From Candidatus Levyibacteriota bacterium (lineage in GTDB: Bacteria > Patescibacteriota > Microgenomatia > Levybacterales > UBA12049): DNA of 27,363 nt. The stretch lies in NCBI GenBank assembly GCA_016182225.1, contig JACOXV010000050.1, positions 1 through 27,363 on the forward strand. Direction: 5' to 3'. Every line of letters starts with the position of its first letter. Within the stretch, counting starts at the first letter, position 1. The translations under genes and the position numbers were made by a program. Positions 1-7,731 of the stretch are shown one piece after another. The notes under the pieces were generated by a model that was not told the origin of the DNA, did not search any database, and was given only the letters and a program-made list of their open reading frames with translations.

Positions 1-71
1 TAGCATTGGGGAATCAGAGTTGCAAGTCCGAAGGGCTTGTTGCTCAGTGTCGCGCGCAATATAGATAATCA

Positions 72-96
72 AGCTCCGATGCTTGGCATCGGAGTT
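72..96. repeat. Inverted repeat upstream of the pilus operon
   Basis: CTCCGATGC and GCATCGGAG (74-82 and 86-94) form a perfect 9-bp stem with a 3-base loop. No T-run follows on either strand, so it is not a typical intrinsic terminator. It lies just upstream of the -35 box of the next promoter. In bases 1-71 no gene could be assigned: all three forward frames are open for only a short way and none is recognisable. Confidence 0.5.
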
Positions 97-106
97 ACCA
101 TCGCGC

Positions 107-135
107 TTGACATAGCCTCATTTTTGCCCTACTCT
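107..135 (+). promoter_or_regulatory. Sigma-70-type promoter of the pilus operon
   Basis: TTGACA (107-112), a 17-base spacer, then TACTCT (130-135). The ATG of the first pilus gene is only 6 bases after the -10 box, so the transcript would start at or next to the start codon. The -10 box is a poor match, but the spacing and the full -35 box agree with other promoters in this window. Confidence 0.6.
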
Positions 136-141
136 TAAACT

Positions 142-1014
142 ATGACAAGGTTTGGGAAAATGCTTCACAGAAAAGACGGACAGGTGCTTTTAATAGTTGT
201 TCTTGTTATGATAATTGCTCTTACGGTGGGTCTCTCTATTATTTCAAGGAGTATAACTTCTCTTAGGACTTCTACAGAGGAGGCCGCTTCACAAAAAGCT
301 CTAGCCGCTGCAGAAGCAGGTGTAGAACAAGCGCTAAAGACAGGACTGGATATTAGGGAGAAACAATTTGGCGTCGGAAACATTACATATCAAACAGGAG
401 TTGAGGAAGTAACAGGAGGCAACATTGTGTTAAACGGTGGTAATCCCGTACTTAAGGATGATGGAATCGATTTATGGCTTTCTGATTACTCTACTGATTC
501 AAATAATTTGTACGCAAACCCCATCGGGGGTAATATGCAAATAGTTTGGGGAGATCCAAGTAAAACAGATTGTGCAGCTACTGGAAATAATGCGCCTTCG
601 GCAATTGAGATTATGATAATTTACAATAAAGCCTCCCCGACAATAAGAAGATTTGCTTTTGATCCATGCTCAACCAGAAGAACAAATAACAATTTTTCTG
701 CTCCAACCGTAACAGGCACTGACATAACCTATAGCAACGGAGTAGGTCAAACCACTCTATCTTTTGCATACAGAACACCAAATATTAATTTAGTTAGCGG
801 TGGTAATGCAATTATTGCCAGAATAACACCTCTTTACGCAGACGCTATTATGGGAGCTTTAAAAAATGGAGGGGCTAACTTTCCAAGTCAAGGCAGGATA
901 GTTACTTCTACGGGTACTGCAAATAATGAAGGTACAAAAAGGACAATCCAAGTTTTCCAAGGATACCCGAAAATCCCTACAGAATTTTTCCCGTATACCA
1001 TATTCTCACCATAA
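142..1014 (+). CDS. pilX: PilX-like type IV pilus assembly protein
   Basis: 290-residue protein with a short basic N-terminus and one strongly hydrophobic segment at about residues 14-34, followed by a polar helix with alternating Ala/Glu (around residues 45-65). This is the layout of the PilX N-terminal domain found in minor pilin-like proteins of type IV pili. The rest is a Gly/Asn/Thr-rich region expected outside the membrane. It is the first gene of a pilX-pilM-pilN-pilO run and the 6-base gap to pilM supports co-transcription. PilX-type proteins are minor components that help fibre assembly. The family call rests on the N-terminal signature and the operon, since the C-terminal part is not recognisable. 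Confidence 0.7.
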   Translation: MTRFGKMLHRKDGQVLLIVVLVMIIALTVGLSIISRSITSLRTSTEEAASQKALAAAEAGVEQALKTGLDIREKQFGVGNITYQTGVEEVTGGNIVLNGGNPVLKDDGIDLWLSDYSTDSNNLYANPIGGNMQIVWGDPSKTDCAATGNNAPSAIEIMIIYNKASPTIRRFAFDPCSTRRTNNNFSAPTVTGTDITYSNGVGQTTLSFAYRTPNINLVSGGNAIIARITPLYADAIMGALKNGGANFPSQGRIVTSTGTANNEGTKRTIQVFQGYPKIPTEFFPYTIFSP

Positions 1015-1020
1015 TTTGCC

Positions 1021-1581
1021 ATGAATAAAAAAACTTTTGGGCTCGATATCGGCGCCACGACGATGAAATTGGTTTGGCTTACGCACCAAAAAGAAGGATA
1101 CATTCTTAATGCATCTCTAATAGCGCCAAGTCCGCCAAAAGGAATGCTTTCTCAATCCCCAATTGATGAAGAAGAAATGGCCCAAGCCATTAAAAAAGCA
1201 ACCGAAGATGCAAAAATTGGAACAAAACTTGTTAACGTAGCTTTAGCCGAGAATCAAGTCTACACAAAGGTTATTGAAATGCCCAGCCTCTCCGATCGAG
1301 AGCTCTCGTCTGCTATTTATTGGGAAGCAGAACAACATATTCCTGTTCCACTTTCCAACATTACACTTGTTTGGAACGTACTCAGAAGATCTGCTAAAAA
1401 AAGTGGAGATAAAATGCAAGTTCTTATGGTGGGGGCCCCTTCCCTTTTGGTCAAAAAATATCAAAAAGTAATTTCAATGGCAGGATTATCAATAAATTCA
1501 ATGGAAACAGAAATTTTAGCAACAGTAAGAGCGCTTACTGACAGATTTTGGTCTTACCTCAGCTCAAGCAGAAGAATATAA
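1021..1581 (+). CDS. pilM: PilM, N-terminal part of a broken gene
   Basis: PilM is an actin-like ATPase fold protein that sits on the cytoplasmic side of the type IV pilus machine and binds the PilN N-terminus. Residues 1-174 fit PilM: the FGLDIGATTMKLV phosphate-binding strand at the start, then a segment with EMPSLSDRELSSAIYWEAEQ typical of the family. After RALTD the reading frame shifts and ends in a non-homologous tail of about 12 residues. The matching downstream frame resumes at TDFGLTSAQAEEYKKVYG (base 1541 onward). In normal PilM about 50-60 residues separate these blocks and include the second DIG/STD nucleotide-binding motif, so a central piece is missing and the frame is shifted by one. 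Either a real deletion or an assembly collapse. Confidence 0.8.
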   Translation: MNKKTFGLDIGATTMKLVWLTHQKEGYILNASLIAPSPPKGMLSQSPIDEEEMAQAIKKATEDAKIGTKLVNVALAENQVYTKVIEMPSLSDRELSSAIYWEAEQHIPVPLSNITLVWNVLRRSAKKSGDKMQVLMVGAPSLLVKKYQKVISMAGLSINSMETEILATVRALTDRFWSYLSSSRRI

Positions 1582-1585
1582 AAAA

Positions 1586-1915
1586 GTGTATGGAATATCC
1601 GGTCGGAGTGTCGGGATAAAAATCGGTCAAGCAACAGCGCCAATTCTGTCTTCTATCTTAGGAGAAGTAAAGAAAGCTTTAGCTTTTTACTCACAGCGCT
1701 ATTCTCAGGATAAGCCCATTCGCCAGATTATATTATCAGGTGGAACAGCAAAGCTTCCCGGTATCGATTTATTTTTTGCTCAGAATTCAGGTATAGAGAC
1801 AGTAATAGCAAATCCATGGAAAGTGCTACTTGCCCAAGAGGTTCCAAAACAGATTATTGATAATGCATCAGACTATACAATAGCAGTAGGGCTTGCGATG
1901 AGAGATTATGAATAA
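1586..1915 (+). CDS. pilM: PilM, C-terminal part of a broken gene
   Basis: 109 residues as an isolated ORF starting with GTG, but homology runs further upstream: the same frame is open from 1529 and is PilM-like from base 1541 (TDFGLTSAQAEEYKKVYG). It carries the late PilM block with LSSILGEVKKALAFYSQRY, the ILSGGTAKLPGID adenosine-binding segment and the conserved C-terminal YTIAVGLAMR. There is no ribosome-binding site at 1586, so this is best read as the detached 3' half of pilM, not an independent gene. It overlaps the start of pilN by 8 bases, as expected in an intact pilMNO operon. Confidence 0.8.
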   Translation: MYGISGRSVGIKIGQATAPILSSILGEVKKALAFYSQRYSQDKPIRQIILSGGTAKLPGIDLFFAQNSGIETVIANPWKVLLAQEVPKQIIDNASDYTIAVGLAMRDYE

Positions 1916-2453
1916 TGATATTAATCTTGTTTCACCACGAAAAATCAGTCCCCAAAGACAAAAAACAATACGTCTATTTCGGGTAATTGCTGTGTTAGCT
2001 TTATTAATCGTTGGTTCCTCTTCAATTCTTCTTTTTATTCTTAATGCAGTAAGTACGACCTCCTCTTTAAAAAAAGAACAAGATGAAGTACTGGTATCCA
2101 TTGCTTCACAAAACGAGAAAGCAGTAGGACTAAATGTAGTAAAGGAAAGATCAGGTGCAATTTCAGACATTTTAAAAAGTAGAGTTAATTATAATGAGAT
2201 AATTGATCTTATTTTAAGTAAAAAACCGATAGGCCTTCCTACAACATCCCTATCAATAGATAAAGATTCAGTAAGTATAACAGTTTCATCTTTATCGCTT
2301 TTACTACTCAATGAATATCTATCGGAGTTAGTTAATATTTCACTTACCGACGATAGGTTAAGCAACCTGTCTGTAGAAACTCTATCAGCGAATCAGAGCA
2401 GCGGAGAATACTCTTTATCTATAAAGGCGTTATTAAATGGACCTAAAAATTAA
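1908..2453 (+). CDS. pilN: PilN-like type IV pilus inner-membrane protein
   Basis: 181 residues. The start NNDINLVSPRK carries the short INLx(P) motif by which PilN docks on PilM. One transmembrane helix (about residues 26-47) follows, then a periplasmic-side domain of alternating short strands and helices. This is the standard PilN build: a cytoplasmic tail, a single membrane pass and a ferredoxin-like domain that pairs with PilO. It overlaps pilM by 8 bases and pilO by 17, so translation is probably coupled. The family is weakly conserved in sequence and the call leans on the N-terminal motif, the topology and the gene order. Confidence 0.75.
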   Translation: MNNDINLVSPRKISPQRQKTIRLFRVIAVLALLIVGSSSILLFILNAVSTTSSLKKEQDEVLVSIASQNEKAVGLNVVKERSGAISDILKSRVNYNEIIDLILSKKPIGLPTTSLSIDKDSVSITVSSLSLLLLNEYLSELVNISLTDDRLSNLSVETLSANQSSGEYSLSIKALLNGPKN

Positions 2454-3219
2454 TCTCGATCTCGAAAGTCTTAAAACAATTTACCTGGATTATAAGCCTT
2501 ATCTGATCCCTGTTGTTACTATACTTGCTTGTATACTGATTTTTATTTTAATCATTATTCCACAGCTTAATTTATTATCTGATAATAGAGCAAAAAGAGA
2601 AGAAGAGATTAATAAACTTAATATTCTTAGAAAAAACCTTTCCATAGTAAGTGGTGTTCAGGATAGTGAACTTAAAAATAATCTTAGTCTTGCTAGCAAA
2701 GCACTTCCTGTAAATAAAGATTTTGAGGCAATACTTGATGCTGTATCTAGCGCTGCAAACATCTCCGGCGTAGCTGTTGGAGATTTTGAATTTAGTGTTG
2801 GAGACATTACTAATCCTCCCAAAGCACAGAAAAAATTTCCTTCGCTTGAGATAGATCTAAGTTTGGCGACAAATACTGACGGCATGATAAGATTTATTGA
2901 CGAAGTATACAGAACAGTTCCTTTAGCTGAAGCATCAAACGTAAGAGTGGCAGGAAATTCGGCTACAGTAGTACTCGTCTTTTATTATAAACCACTTCCT
3001 CCTCTTAACCTTAATCCCGCTATTCAATTCAAAGATTTAGATAAAAATGACGTAGAAACACTTAATAAAATTTCCTCTTTTAATAATGCATTATTTTCAG
3101 GATCCGGTGCTATTAATCCTGTTTCTACAGAAGGGGCACAGATAGAACCAGAAGCCCCAAGTGTTACGCCGGAAAATATAGAAAACGAATCAACAGAAAG
3201 TGGCGAGGTTATTCTCTAG
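2437..3219 (+). CDS. pilO: PilO-like type IV pilus inner-membrane protein
   Basis: 260 residues with a 20-residue cytoplasmic tail, one transmembrane helix (about 22-45), a coiled-coil stretch (about 48-75) and a mixed alpha/beta domain. It ends in a Glu/Pro/Ser-rich tail with no recognisable fold. This is the PilO plan; PilO pairs with PilN to form the inner-membrane alignment complex. It is the last gene of the operon. Its 3' end runs 11 bases into the convergent trmD gene, so no terminator can lie between the two. Confidence 0.75.
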   Translation: MDLKINLDLESLKTIYLDYKPYLIPVVTILACILIFILIIIPQLNLLSDNRAKREEEINKLNILRKNLSIVSGVQDSELKNNLSLASKALPVNKDFEAILDAVSSAANISGVAVGDFEFSVGDITNPPKAQKKFPSLEIDLSLATNTDGMIRFIDEVYRTVPLAEASNVRVAGNSATVVLVFYYKPLPPLNLNPAIQFKDLDKNDVETLNKISSFNNALFSGSGAINPVSTEGAQIEPEAPSVTPENIENESTESGEVIL

Positions 3220-3892
3220 GCTTAATTAGATCAGGTCTCTTTTTTTTCGTAATTTCATTTGATTTTTCTAGTCTCCATTTATCGATTTCAGCATGATTTC
3301 CTGACAAAAGGACATCTGGTACAAGTTTACCTTTAAAGCTTTGGGGTTTTGTATAATGGGGATACTCAAGCAGTCTTTCTTTTCCAGAAAATGATTCAGT
3401 AGCAGATGCGCCTTCTCTTATGCTTCCGGGAATAATCCTAATCACAGAATCCACTATTAACATTGCTGGTATTTCCCCCCCTGTCAATATAAAGTCACCG
3501 ATTGATATTTCTTCATCTACAAAATCTTTTATTCTTTCATCAATACCTTCATAGTGACCGCAAACAATAATGAGATGGGAAAGATTGGAATATTTCTCGG
3601 CCTTTTTCTGGGTAAACTTTTCTCCAATAGCAGAAAGAAGAATTGTTTTTTCTTTTTTAGATTTTGTTTTTGTTTTTTCAATTGCTTTATATAAAACATC
3701 AGCTCTTAAAATCATTCCTGCCCCACCTCCATAAGGGGTATCGTCTACCAATTTATGAGGTCCAATTCCGAAATTTCTCAAATTGATAAAATTAATAGTT
3801 GCTATTTTTTTATTAATACTTCTTTTGATTATCGAATGATTAAAGGGTCCCTGAAACATTTCAGGGAAAAGCGTGATAATGGAGATTTTCAT
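3209..3892 (-). CDS. trmD: tRNA (guanine-N1-)-methyltransferase TrmD
   Basis: 227 residues, the full length for TrmD, which methylates G37 of tRNAs with a G36 next to the anticodon and protects against +1 frameshifting. The start MKISIITLFPEMF, the knot-forming segment IVCGHYEGIDERI, the SAM-binding loop ISIGDFILTGGE and the C-terminal YPHYTKPQSFKG and LSGNHAEIDKWR are all clear family signatures. It is the last gene of the rpmF-nusB-rnc-rpsP-khpA-trmD cluster and lies 1 base after the preceding gene. The combination rpsP-KH protein-trmD is common in bacteria. Confidence 0.97.
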   Translation of the reverse strand: MKISIITLFPEMFQGPFNHSIIKRSINKKIATINFINLRNFGIGPHKLVDDTPYGGGAGMILRADVLYKAIEKTKTKSKKEKTILLSAIGEKFTQKKAEKYSNLSHLIIVCGHYEGIDERIKDFVDEEISIGDFILTGGEIPAMLIVDSVIRIIPGSIREGASATESFSGKERLLEYPHYTKPQSFKGKLVPDVLLSGNHAEIDKWRLEKSNEITKKKRPDLIKPRE

Positions 3893-3893
3893 T

Positions 3894-4130
3894 TTATGAA
3901 AATTCTTCTAGGTTTACTTGGACTTTTTTGTTTTGTTTTATTGCCGGAATTTTAATTACGTTTCTGATCGCTCTTATCACTTTTCCTTCTTTGCCGATTA
4001 CCTTTCCCATATCTTCTTTTGCAACACGAAGCGTGAAAGTTATGAATCCGTCCTGCTCTTCTTCTTTAATTTCTACTTCTTCGGGTTTATCAACGATCGA
4101 GGTTAGAATTAGGTTTAGTGCGTCCTTCAT
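3894..4130 (-). CDS. khpA: KH-domain RNA-binding protein (KhpA/YlqC type)
   Basis: 78 residues consisting of a single type II KH domain. The GxxG loop is seen in KVIGKEGKVIRAIRNVIK, preceded by a beta hairpin (FITFTLRVAKEDMG). The family binds single-stranded RNA and is usually encoded between rpsP and trmD, as here. Its ATG overlaps the rpsP stop in a TAATG junction, which suggests translational coupling. Confidence 0.9.
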   Translation of the reverse strand: MKDALNLILTSIVDKPEEVEIKEEEQDGFITFTLRVAKEDMGKVIGKEGKVIRAIRNVIKIPAIKQNKKVQVNLEEFS

Positions 4131-4354
4131 TATGAGAAAATTTTAGCTACAGTAGTGCTTGGTTCCGCGCCAACTGAAAGCCAATAACTATACCTTTCTT
4201 TATTAGCTTCTTTTTTTCCTTTTTCTATTCCCTTTTCATACCATCCCAAGAATTCGATAGCTTCACCATCTCTTCTAGATCTCTTTTCTTGCACGACGAT
4301 TCGAAAGCGACGCTCGCCTCTTTTGCCTACTCTTGATAATCTTATTACTAACAT
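4130..4354 (-). CDS. rpsP: 30S ribosomal protein S16
   Basis: 74 residues starting MLVIRLSRVGKRGERRFRIVV, the hallmark of S16. The motif EFLGWYEKG and the stretch ending WLSVGAEPSTTVAKIF also match. S16 is slightly short compared with the usual 80-90 residues because the C-terminal extension is missing. It lies 11 bases after rnc and overlaps the KH gene by a single base. Confidence 0.96.
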   Translation of the reverse strand: MLVIRLSRVGKRGERRFRIVVQEKRSRRDGEAIEFLGWYEKGIEKGKKEANKERYSYWLSVGAEPSTTVAKIFS

Positions 4355-4365
4355 AGTCTATAATT

Positions 4366-5034
4366 CTACCATTTCTTAGGATTAAGTTCAATCGCTGCTT
4401 CTGTCGCAGCGTTTTCTTCAGCTTCTTGCTTGGAACGGCCAGTTCCCTTTCCTAACATTTTTTCATCTACAAATACGCCCACAGTAAAAATTCTCGCATG
4501 TGGTGGTCCATCCTCTTCAAGCACATTATATTTTGGCGATAGTAGTTTGTGGCTTTGTACATATTCCTGAAGTAAGCTTTTTGGATCCTTGAGCATATTT
4601 TTATCTATGAAAGATTGTGCTTTTGGGAGAAGACTTTCCTCTATAAATTGACGCGCTTCTGATACCCCTTGATCTAAAAAAATTGCGCCGATTACAGCTT
4701 CATAAACATCTGCCAGAAGGCTTTGGTTATTTCGACCTCCAGATTCTTCTTCGCCTTTTGAGAGTTTAAGTTTTGACCCCAAACCCAATTCCTTTGCAGC
4801 TTCTGCAAGGCTTTTTGTATTCACCAAAAGCGATCTTAGGTTTGTCAGTCTTCCTTCATCAAAATCAGGGAATTTAGCGTAAAGGTGGTTAGATACTACA
4901 AAAGAAAGAATACTATCTCCCAAAAATTCAAGTCTTTCGTTAGATGAAATTTCTTCTTTTGTTTCATTCAGATAAGATCTATGAATTAATGCCTGCTCAA
5001 GTTTTGTTTTGTCTTTAAAGTTAGGTATTTTCAT
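4366..5034 (-). CDS. rnc: Ribonuclease III
   Basis: 222 residues. The catalytic signature ERLEFLGDS (about residues 33-41) and the second acidic site in [13 protein letters not shown] (about 110-122) are intact. The C-terminal 70 residues form a double-stranded RNA-binding domain ending [19 protein letters not shown]. RNase III cuts double-stranded RNA, including rRNA precursors. It overlaps nusB by 14 bases, so two genes tied to rRNA transcription and processing are coupled. Confidence 0.96.
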   Translation of the reverse strand: MKIPNFKDKTKLEQALIHRSYLNETKEEISSNERLEFLGDSILSFVVSNHLYAKFPDFDEGRLTNLRSLLVNTKSLAEAAKELGLGSKLKLSKGEEESGGRNNQSLLADVYEAVIGAIFLDQGVSEARQFIEESLLPKAQSFIDKNMLKDPKSLLQEYVQSHKLLSPKYNVLEEDGPPHARIFTVGVFVDEKMLGKGTGRSKQEAEENAATEAAIELNPKKW

Positions 5035-5380
5035 TATGATCTATAACTTTTCCTAAAGCCCCATTTATAAAGGCTGGGCTGCTATCTCCTCCATATTCCT
5101 TTGCTAATTCAATTGCCTCATCTATTATAACTTTTGGCGGCTGACTTTTTTCAACTAGTAGTTCGTACACTGCTAATCGAAGTATTGCAAGATCTGTTTT
5201 GTTAATCTTTTCTATTGGAAATTCTGGTGCTGCTTTTTGAATTTTTTCGTCTACAAAATCTTTTTCAGACAGTATTTTTTGAGAATCGGGACTAATTTTT
5301 TGGGTGTGGAATTCAAATCTAAACAAGTCCTCAATTATTTTTTGTCTTCTTTTATGCCTTGGGTCAAAAGCGGTCTTCAT
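5021..5380 (-). CDS. nusB: Transcription antitermination factor NusB
   Basis: 119 residues, somewhat short for NusB, which binds the boxA element of rRNA transcripts together with ribosomal protein S10. Diagnostic parts are the middle [19 protein letters not shown] and the C-terminal [32 protein letters not shown], with the family's typical [11 protein letters not shown]/F and F-I/V-N-G-x-L. The N-terminal helices are reduced. It overlaps rpmF by 4 bases and rnc by 14. Confidence 0.93.
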   Translation of the reverse strand: MKTAFDPRHKRRQKIIEDLFRFEFHTQKISPDSQKILSEKDFVDEKIQKAAPEFPIEKINKTDLAILRLAVYELLVEKSQPPKVIIDEAIELAKEYGGDSSPAFINGALGKVIDHNENT

Positions 5381-5589
5381 TCTTCAGGACTTGCGGTTGT
5401 CTGCCTTTTTACAGATAGACTAAGGAAGTCTTTTCCTTTATAAAATCCACAGTGTGGACAAACAATATGTGGTTTTATGGTTTTCCCGCAATTTAGACAA
5501 TTGATGGTACTGGCAATTAAGAGCCGTATAGAAGCTCTTCTTTTTCCCTGTCTTTGTCTTGAATGACGTTTCTTGGGCTCTTGTGGCAT
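5377..5589 (-). CDS. rpmF: 50S ribosomal protein L32
   Basis: 70 residues from the ATG at 5589, which gives the standard [20 protein letters not shown] start. An in-frame TTG four codons upstream is unlikely because it would lie within or beside the promoter. A zinc-ribbon pair CLNC and CPHC is present, so this is the zinc-binding form of L32. It is the first gene of the downstream cluster and overlaps nusB by 4 bases. Confidence 0.93.
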   Translation of the reverse strand: MPQEPKKRHSRQRQGKRRASIRLLIASTINCLNCGKTIKPHIVCPHCGFYKGKDFLSLSVKRQTTASPEE

Positions 5590-5600
5590 ATTAAGATACA

Positions 5601-5629
5601 ATTTTACCTTATTTGAGGCAAGCGTGCAA
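5601..5629 (-). promoter_or_regulatory. Promoter of the rpmF-nusB-rnc-rpsP-khpA-trmD operon
   Basis: On the minus strand TTGCAC (5629-5624), a 17-base spacer and TAAAAT (5606-5601). The L32 ATG begins 11 bases after the -10 box, leaving an untranslated leader of only a few bases and no room for a Shine-Dalgarno sequence. Confidence 0.65.
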
Positions 5630-5633
5630 TATA

Positions 5634-6791
5634 CTAGTCCGGGGAGATTTCTTTAGAATTGATTTCGGCAACTTTTTTTGAAAGTAAGGAGTATTTAGAA
5701 AGCTCTGGAATTATATTTTCAGCTTCCTGTTTTGTTCTTTGTATCAGCCCAAAGTCGGAAAAAGAAGCCACCTTTAAAAGAGGTATTCCATGCTGTGCTG
5801 TTCCGTAAATTTCCCCTGGACCGCGAAGCCCTAAGTCTAACTCTGCGAGTTCTGCTCCTACATCGATTTTTTCCATAGATTTAAGTCTTTCTAGAGTCAA
5901 TGGAGCAGTTGATTCCGTGAACAAAAGACAAAATGATTCCTTCTCTCCCCTACCTACTCTACCGCGAAGTTGATGCAGTTGTGATAGTCCAAAGCGCTCA
6001 GATGCCTCTATAAGCATAATGGTTGCATTAGGAACATCTATTCCCACCTCGACAACAGGAGTAGCAACCAAAATGTCAAGCTTCTGGCTTTTAAAATCTA
6101 ATAAAACACTATCTTTTTCTTTATGATTTAGCTTGCCATGAAGAAGGCCGAGGTGAAAATCAGGAAAAACTTCCTTTCTTAACCTATCAAACTCTTTCGT
6201 TGCCGCCTTTACTGTAGCTAAATTTTCCGATTCTTCTATAAAAGGACAAATTATAAAAATTTGTCCTCCGGTTTCTTTTATTTGTTTTTTAATCCAATCA
6301 TAAGCTCCACTTCTTTTAATAGGAGGGACAAGCCAAGTTCTTATTTTTTTTCGTCCTTTTGGCATATCAGTAAGAGTTGAAAGATCCAGATCTCCATAAA
6401 GAGTTAGCGCTACTGTTCGTGGAATTGGAGTTGCGGTCATAGTAAGAACATGAGGATTTTTACCTTTTTTTCGTAAAATTGCCCTCTGCTCTACCCCAAA
6501 CCTTTGTTGTTCATCAATGACTATTAAACCGAGTTTGTCAAATTTGATTTTTTCATGAAGTAGCGCGTGAGTACCCACCAATATATCTGAATCATGAATT
6601 ATGAATTTTGAATTATGGTTTTTTTCCTTGATTCTCGATTCATGCTTCTTGCTTCCGCTAGTACGTAAACTCACCTTTAAACCAAAAGGTTCCAATAGGC
6701 TCGATATGGTTCGAAAGTGCTGTTGGGCGAGAATTTCAGTCGGTGCCATGAATAAAGATCTATAGTCGTTTAAATATGCTAAATAGAACAA
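5634..6791 (-). CDS. recG: RecG helicase, C-terminal part of a broken gene
   Basis: 385 residues carrying most of the RecG helicase core: APTEILAQQHF (motif Ia), VIDEQQRFG (motif II, DEQQ), TMTATPIPRT (motif III), then the second RecA-like domain with ATPVVEVGIDVPNA and QLRGRVGRG (motifs V and VI), and the RecG-specific tail with LGLRGPGEIYGTAQHG. The frame is open upstream of 6791 and reads EKTVVAGILFYLAYLN, so only the KT of the Walker A motif survives. RecG unwinds branched DNA and stalled replication forks. It is in a different frame from the N-terminal part (6803-7621), and the roughly 25 residues that hold GDVGSG of Walker A are missing between them. Confidence 0.88.
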   Translation of the reverse strand: MFYLAYLNDYRSLFMAPTEILAQQHFRTISSLLEPFGLKVSLRTSGSKKHESRIKEKNHNSKFIIHDSDILVGTHALLHEKIKFDKLGLIVIDEQQRFGVEQRAILRKKGKNPHVLTMTATPIPRTVALTLYGDLDLSTLTDMPKGRKKIRTWLVPPIKRSGAYDWIKKQIKETGGQIFIICPFIEESENLATVKAATKEFDRLRKEVFPDFHLGLLHGKLNHKEKDSVLLDFKSQKLDILVATPVVEVGIDVPNATIMLIEASERFGLSQLHQLRGRVGRGEKESFCLLFTESTAPLTLERLKSMEKIDVGAELAELDLGLRGPGEIYGTAQHGIPLLKVASFSDFGLIQRTKQEAENIIPELSKYSLLSKKVAEINSKEISPD

Positions 6792-6802
6792 AATTCCAGC
6801 AA

Positions 6803-7621
6803 CTACTGTTTTTTCAAAGCATTTTTTTGAGAATTAGTAAGTTCGAAAGGAAGCTGCTTTATGAGCTTATCAATCTTTTTTTTATGTTTTTCGATCTCAA
6901 AACTGATTCCCTTAAGATTTTCCTTCCACTCGTTTTTTCTTTGCAAAGAAGCAAGTTGAAGAAGTAAAAATTCATCAAATGAAAGACGTTTTCTGGCAGT
7001 GACTGTTTCTTCAATGTTTTTGGGGAAATGGATTTTTTGAATAGACTCAGAAAGATCCAATAATCCATTTGTTTTTTTTATTTTTTCGGGAAGAAAGTCA
7101 GAAAGAGAATCTTTTTGTTTTAATAATAAATAAATTTGTTTTCTTAACCACTTAGAAGATATTCCTCGAGTCTCGGGATAAATAGGAACCAGTCTTCCTG
7201 TGTGGATGCTCTCACCTTCTCCTGCTTCGTAGTCCGGTGATTTAAAGATAAGTTTGTTAATATTTTTCTCGACCTTACCCGATAACGAAATTACATCTCC
7301 CTTTTTTATATTTTTAACTAAATATGGTTGATTAAACCAAATCACATCAATCACTCCGGTGCTATCTTCTACTTTTGCTTTTTGCAATGTACGAAATCTT
7401 CTTGTGTAATTATTTTTAATTTCAACTACCTTTCCGCGTATCGTAACGATTTCTCCTTCCTGAAGATCGCCGATTTTAGAGATTAAAGAATAATCAACGT
7501 ATCGAAATGGAATATGAAATAGAAAATCGCCAAATCTATATATTCTCAATTTCTGTAATGGTTTTGCGTAGCGTTTGTATATTCCCCCGAGGGATGAAAT
7601 TTCGACCTTCAGATCTGGCAT
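6803..7621 (-). CDS. recG: RecG helicase, N-terminal part of a broken gene
   Basis: 272 residues comprising the RecG wedge (OB-fold) domain: FLFHIPFRYVDYS, then IVTIRGKV and ISLSGKVEK strands, and RLVPIYPETRGISSKWLRKQI. It ends at LPFELTNSQKNALKKQ, just before the point where the ATP-binding Walker A motif should be. The stop at 6803 comes from a frame change: in the next frame the sequence continues as the helicase core. The start ATG is 3 bases after the stop of the 34-codon ORF, so it belongs to the tyrS operon. The gene appears to be inactivated, or it is intact in the cell and mis-assembled here. Confidence 0.88.
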   Translation of the reverse strand: MPDLKVEISSLGGIYKRYAKPLQKLRIYRFGDFLFHIPFRYVDYSLISKIGDLQEGEIVTIRGKVVEIKNNYTRRFRTLQKAKVEDSTGVIDVIWFNQPYLVKNIKKGDVISLSGKVEKNINKLIFKSPDYEAGEGESIHTGRLVPIYPETRGISSKWLRKQIYLLLKQKDSLSDFLPEKIKKTNGLLDLSESIQKIHFPKNIEETVTARKRLSFDEFLLLQLASLQRKNEWKENLKGISFEIEKHKKKIDKLIKQLPFELTNSQKNALKKQ

Positions 7622-7624
7622 AAA

Positions 7625-7729
7625 TTAAAGACTTAAGAAAGGAAGGACAGATGATGCTATAAGAGAGATAGCAATAAGCGCGGTTATTATTATTAGTATA
7701 GTCTTATGTTTTTTATTTGATAAATCCAT
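7625..7729 (-). CDS. 34-residue membrane peptide between tyrS and recG
   Basis: An ORF beginning MDLSNKKHKTILIIITAL with a short basic, polar head and one hydrophobic helix (about residues 11-32), ending at LPFLSL. It sits exactly between tyrS (2 bases before its ATG) and recG (3 bases after its stop), which is typical of a translated gene in a tight operon. No family recognised. It may be a single-pass membrane peptide of unknown role. Confidence 0.5.
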   Translation of the reverse strand: MDLSNKKHKTILIIITALIAISLIASSVLPFLSL

Positions 7730-7731
7730 AG

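Noticed and set aside
72..96. Hairpin before the pilus operon as an intrinsic terminator
   Set aside because: A stable stem, but no T-run on either strand; listed only as an inverted repeat.
1..141. Partial upstream gene at the window start
   Set aside because: Short open stretches exist in all three forward frames, but none has a recognisable product, so no call is made.
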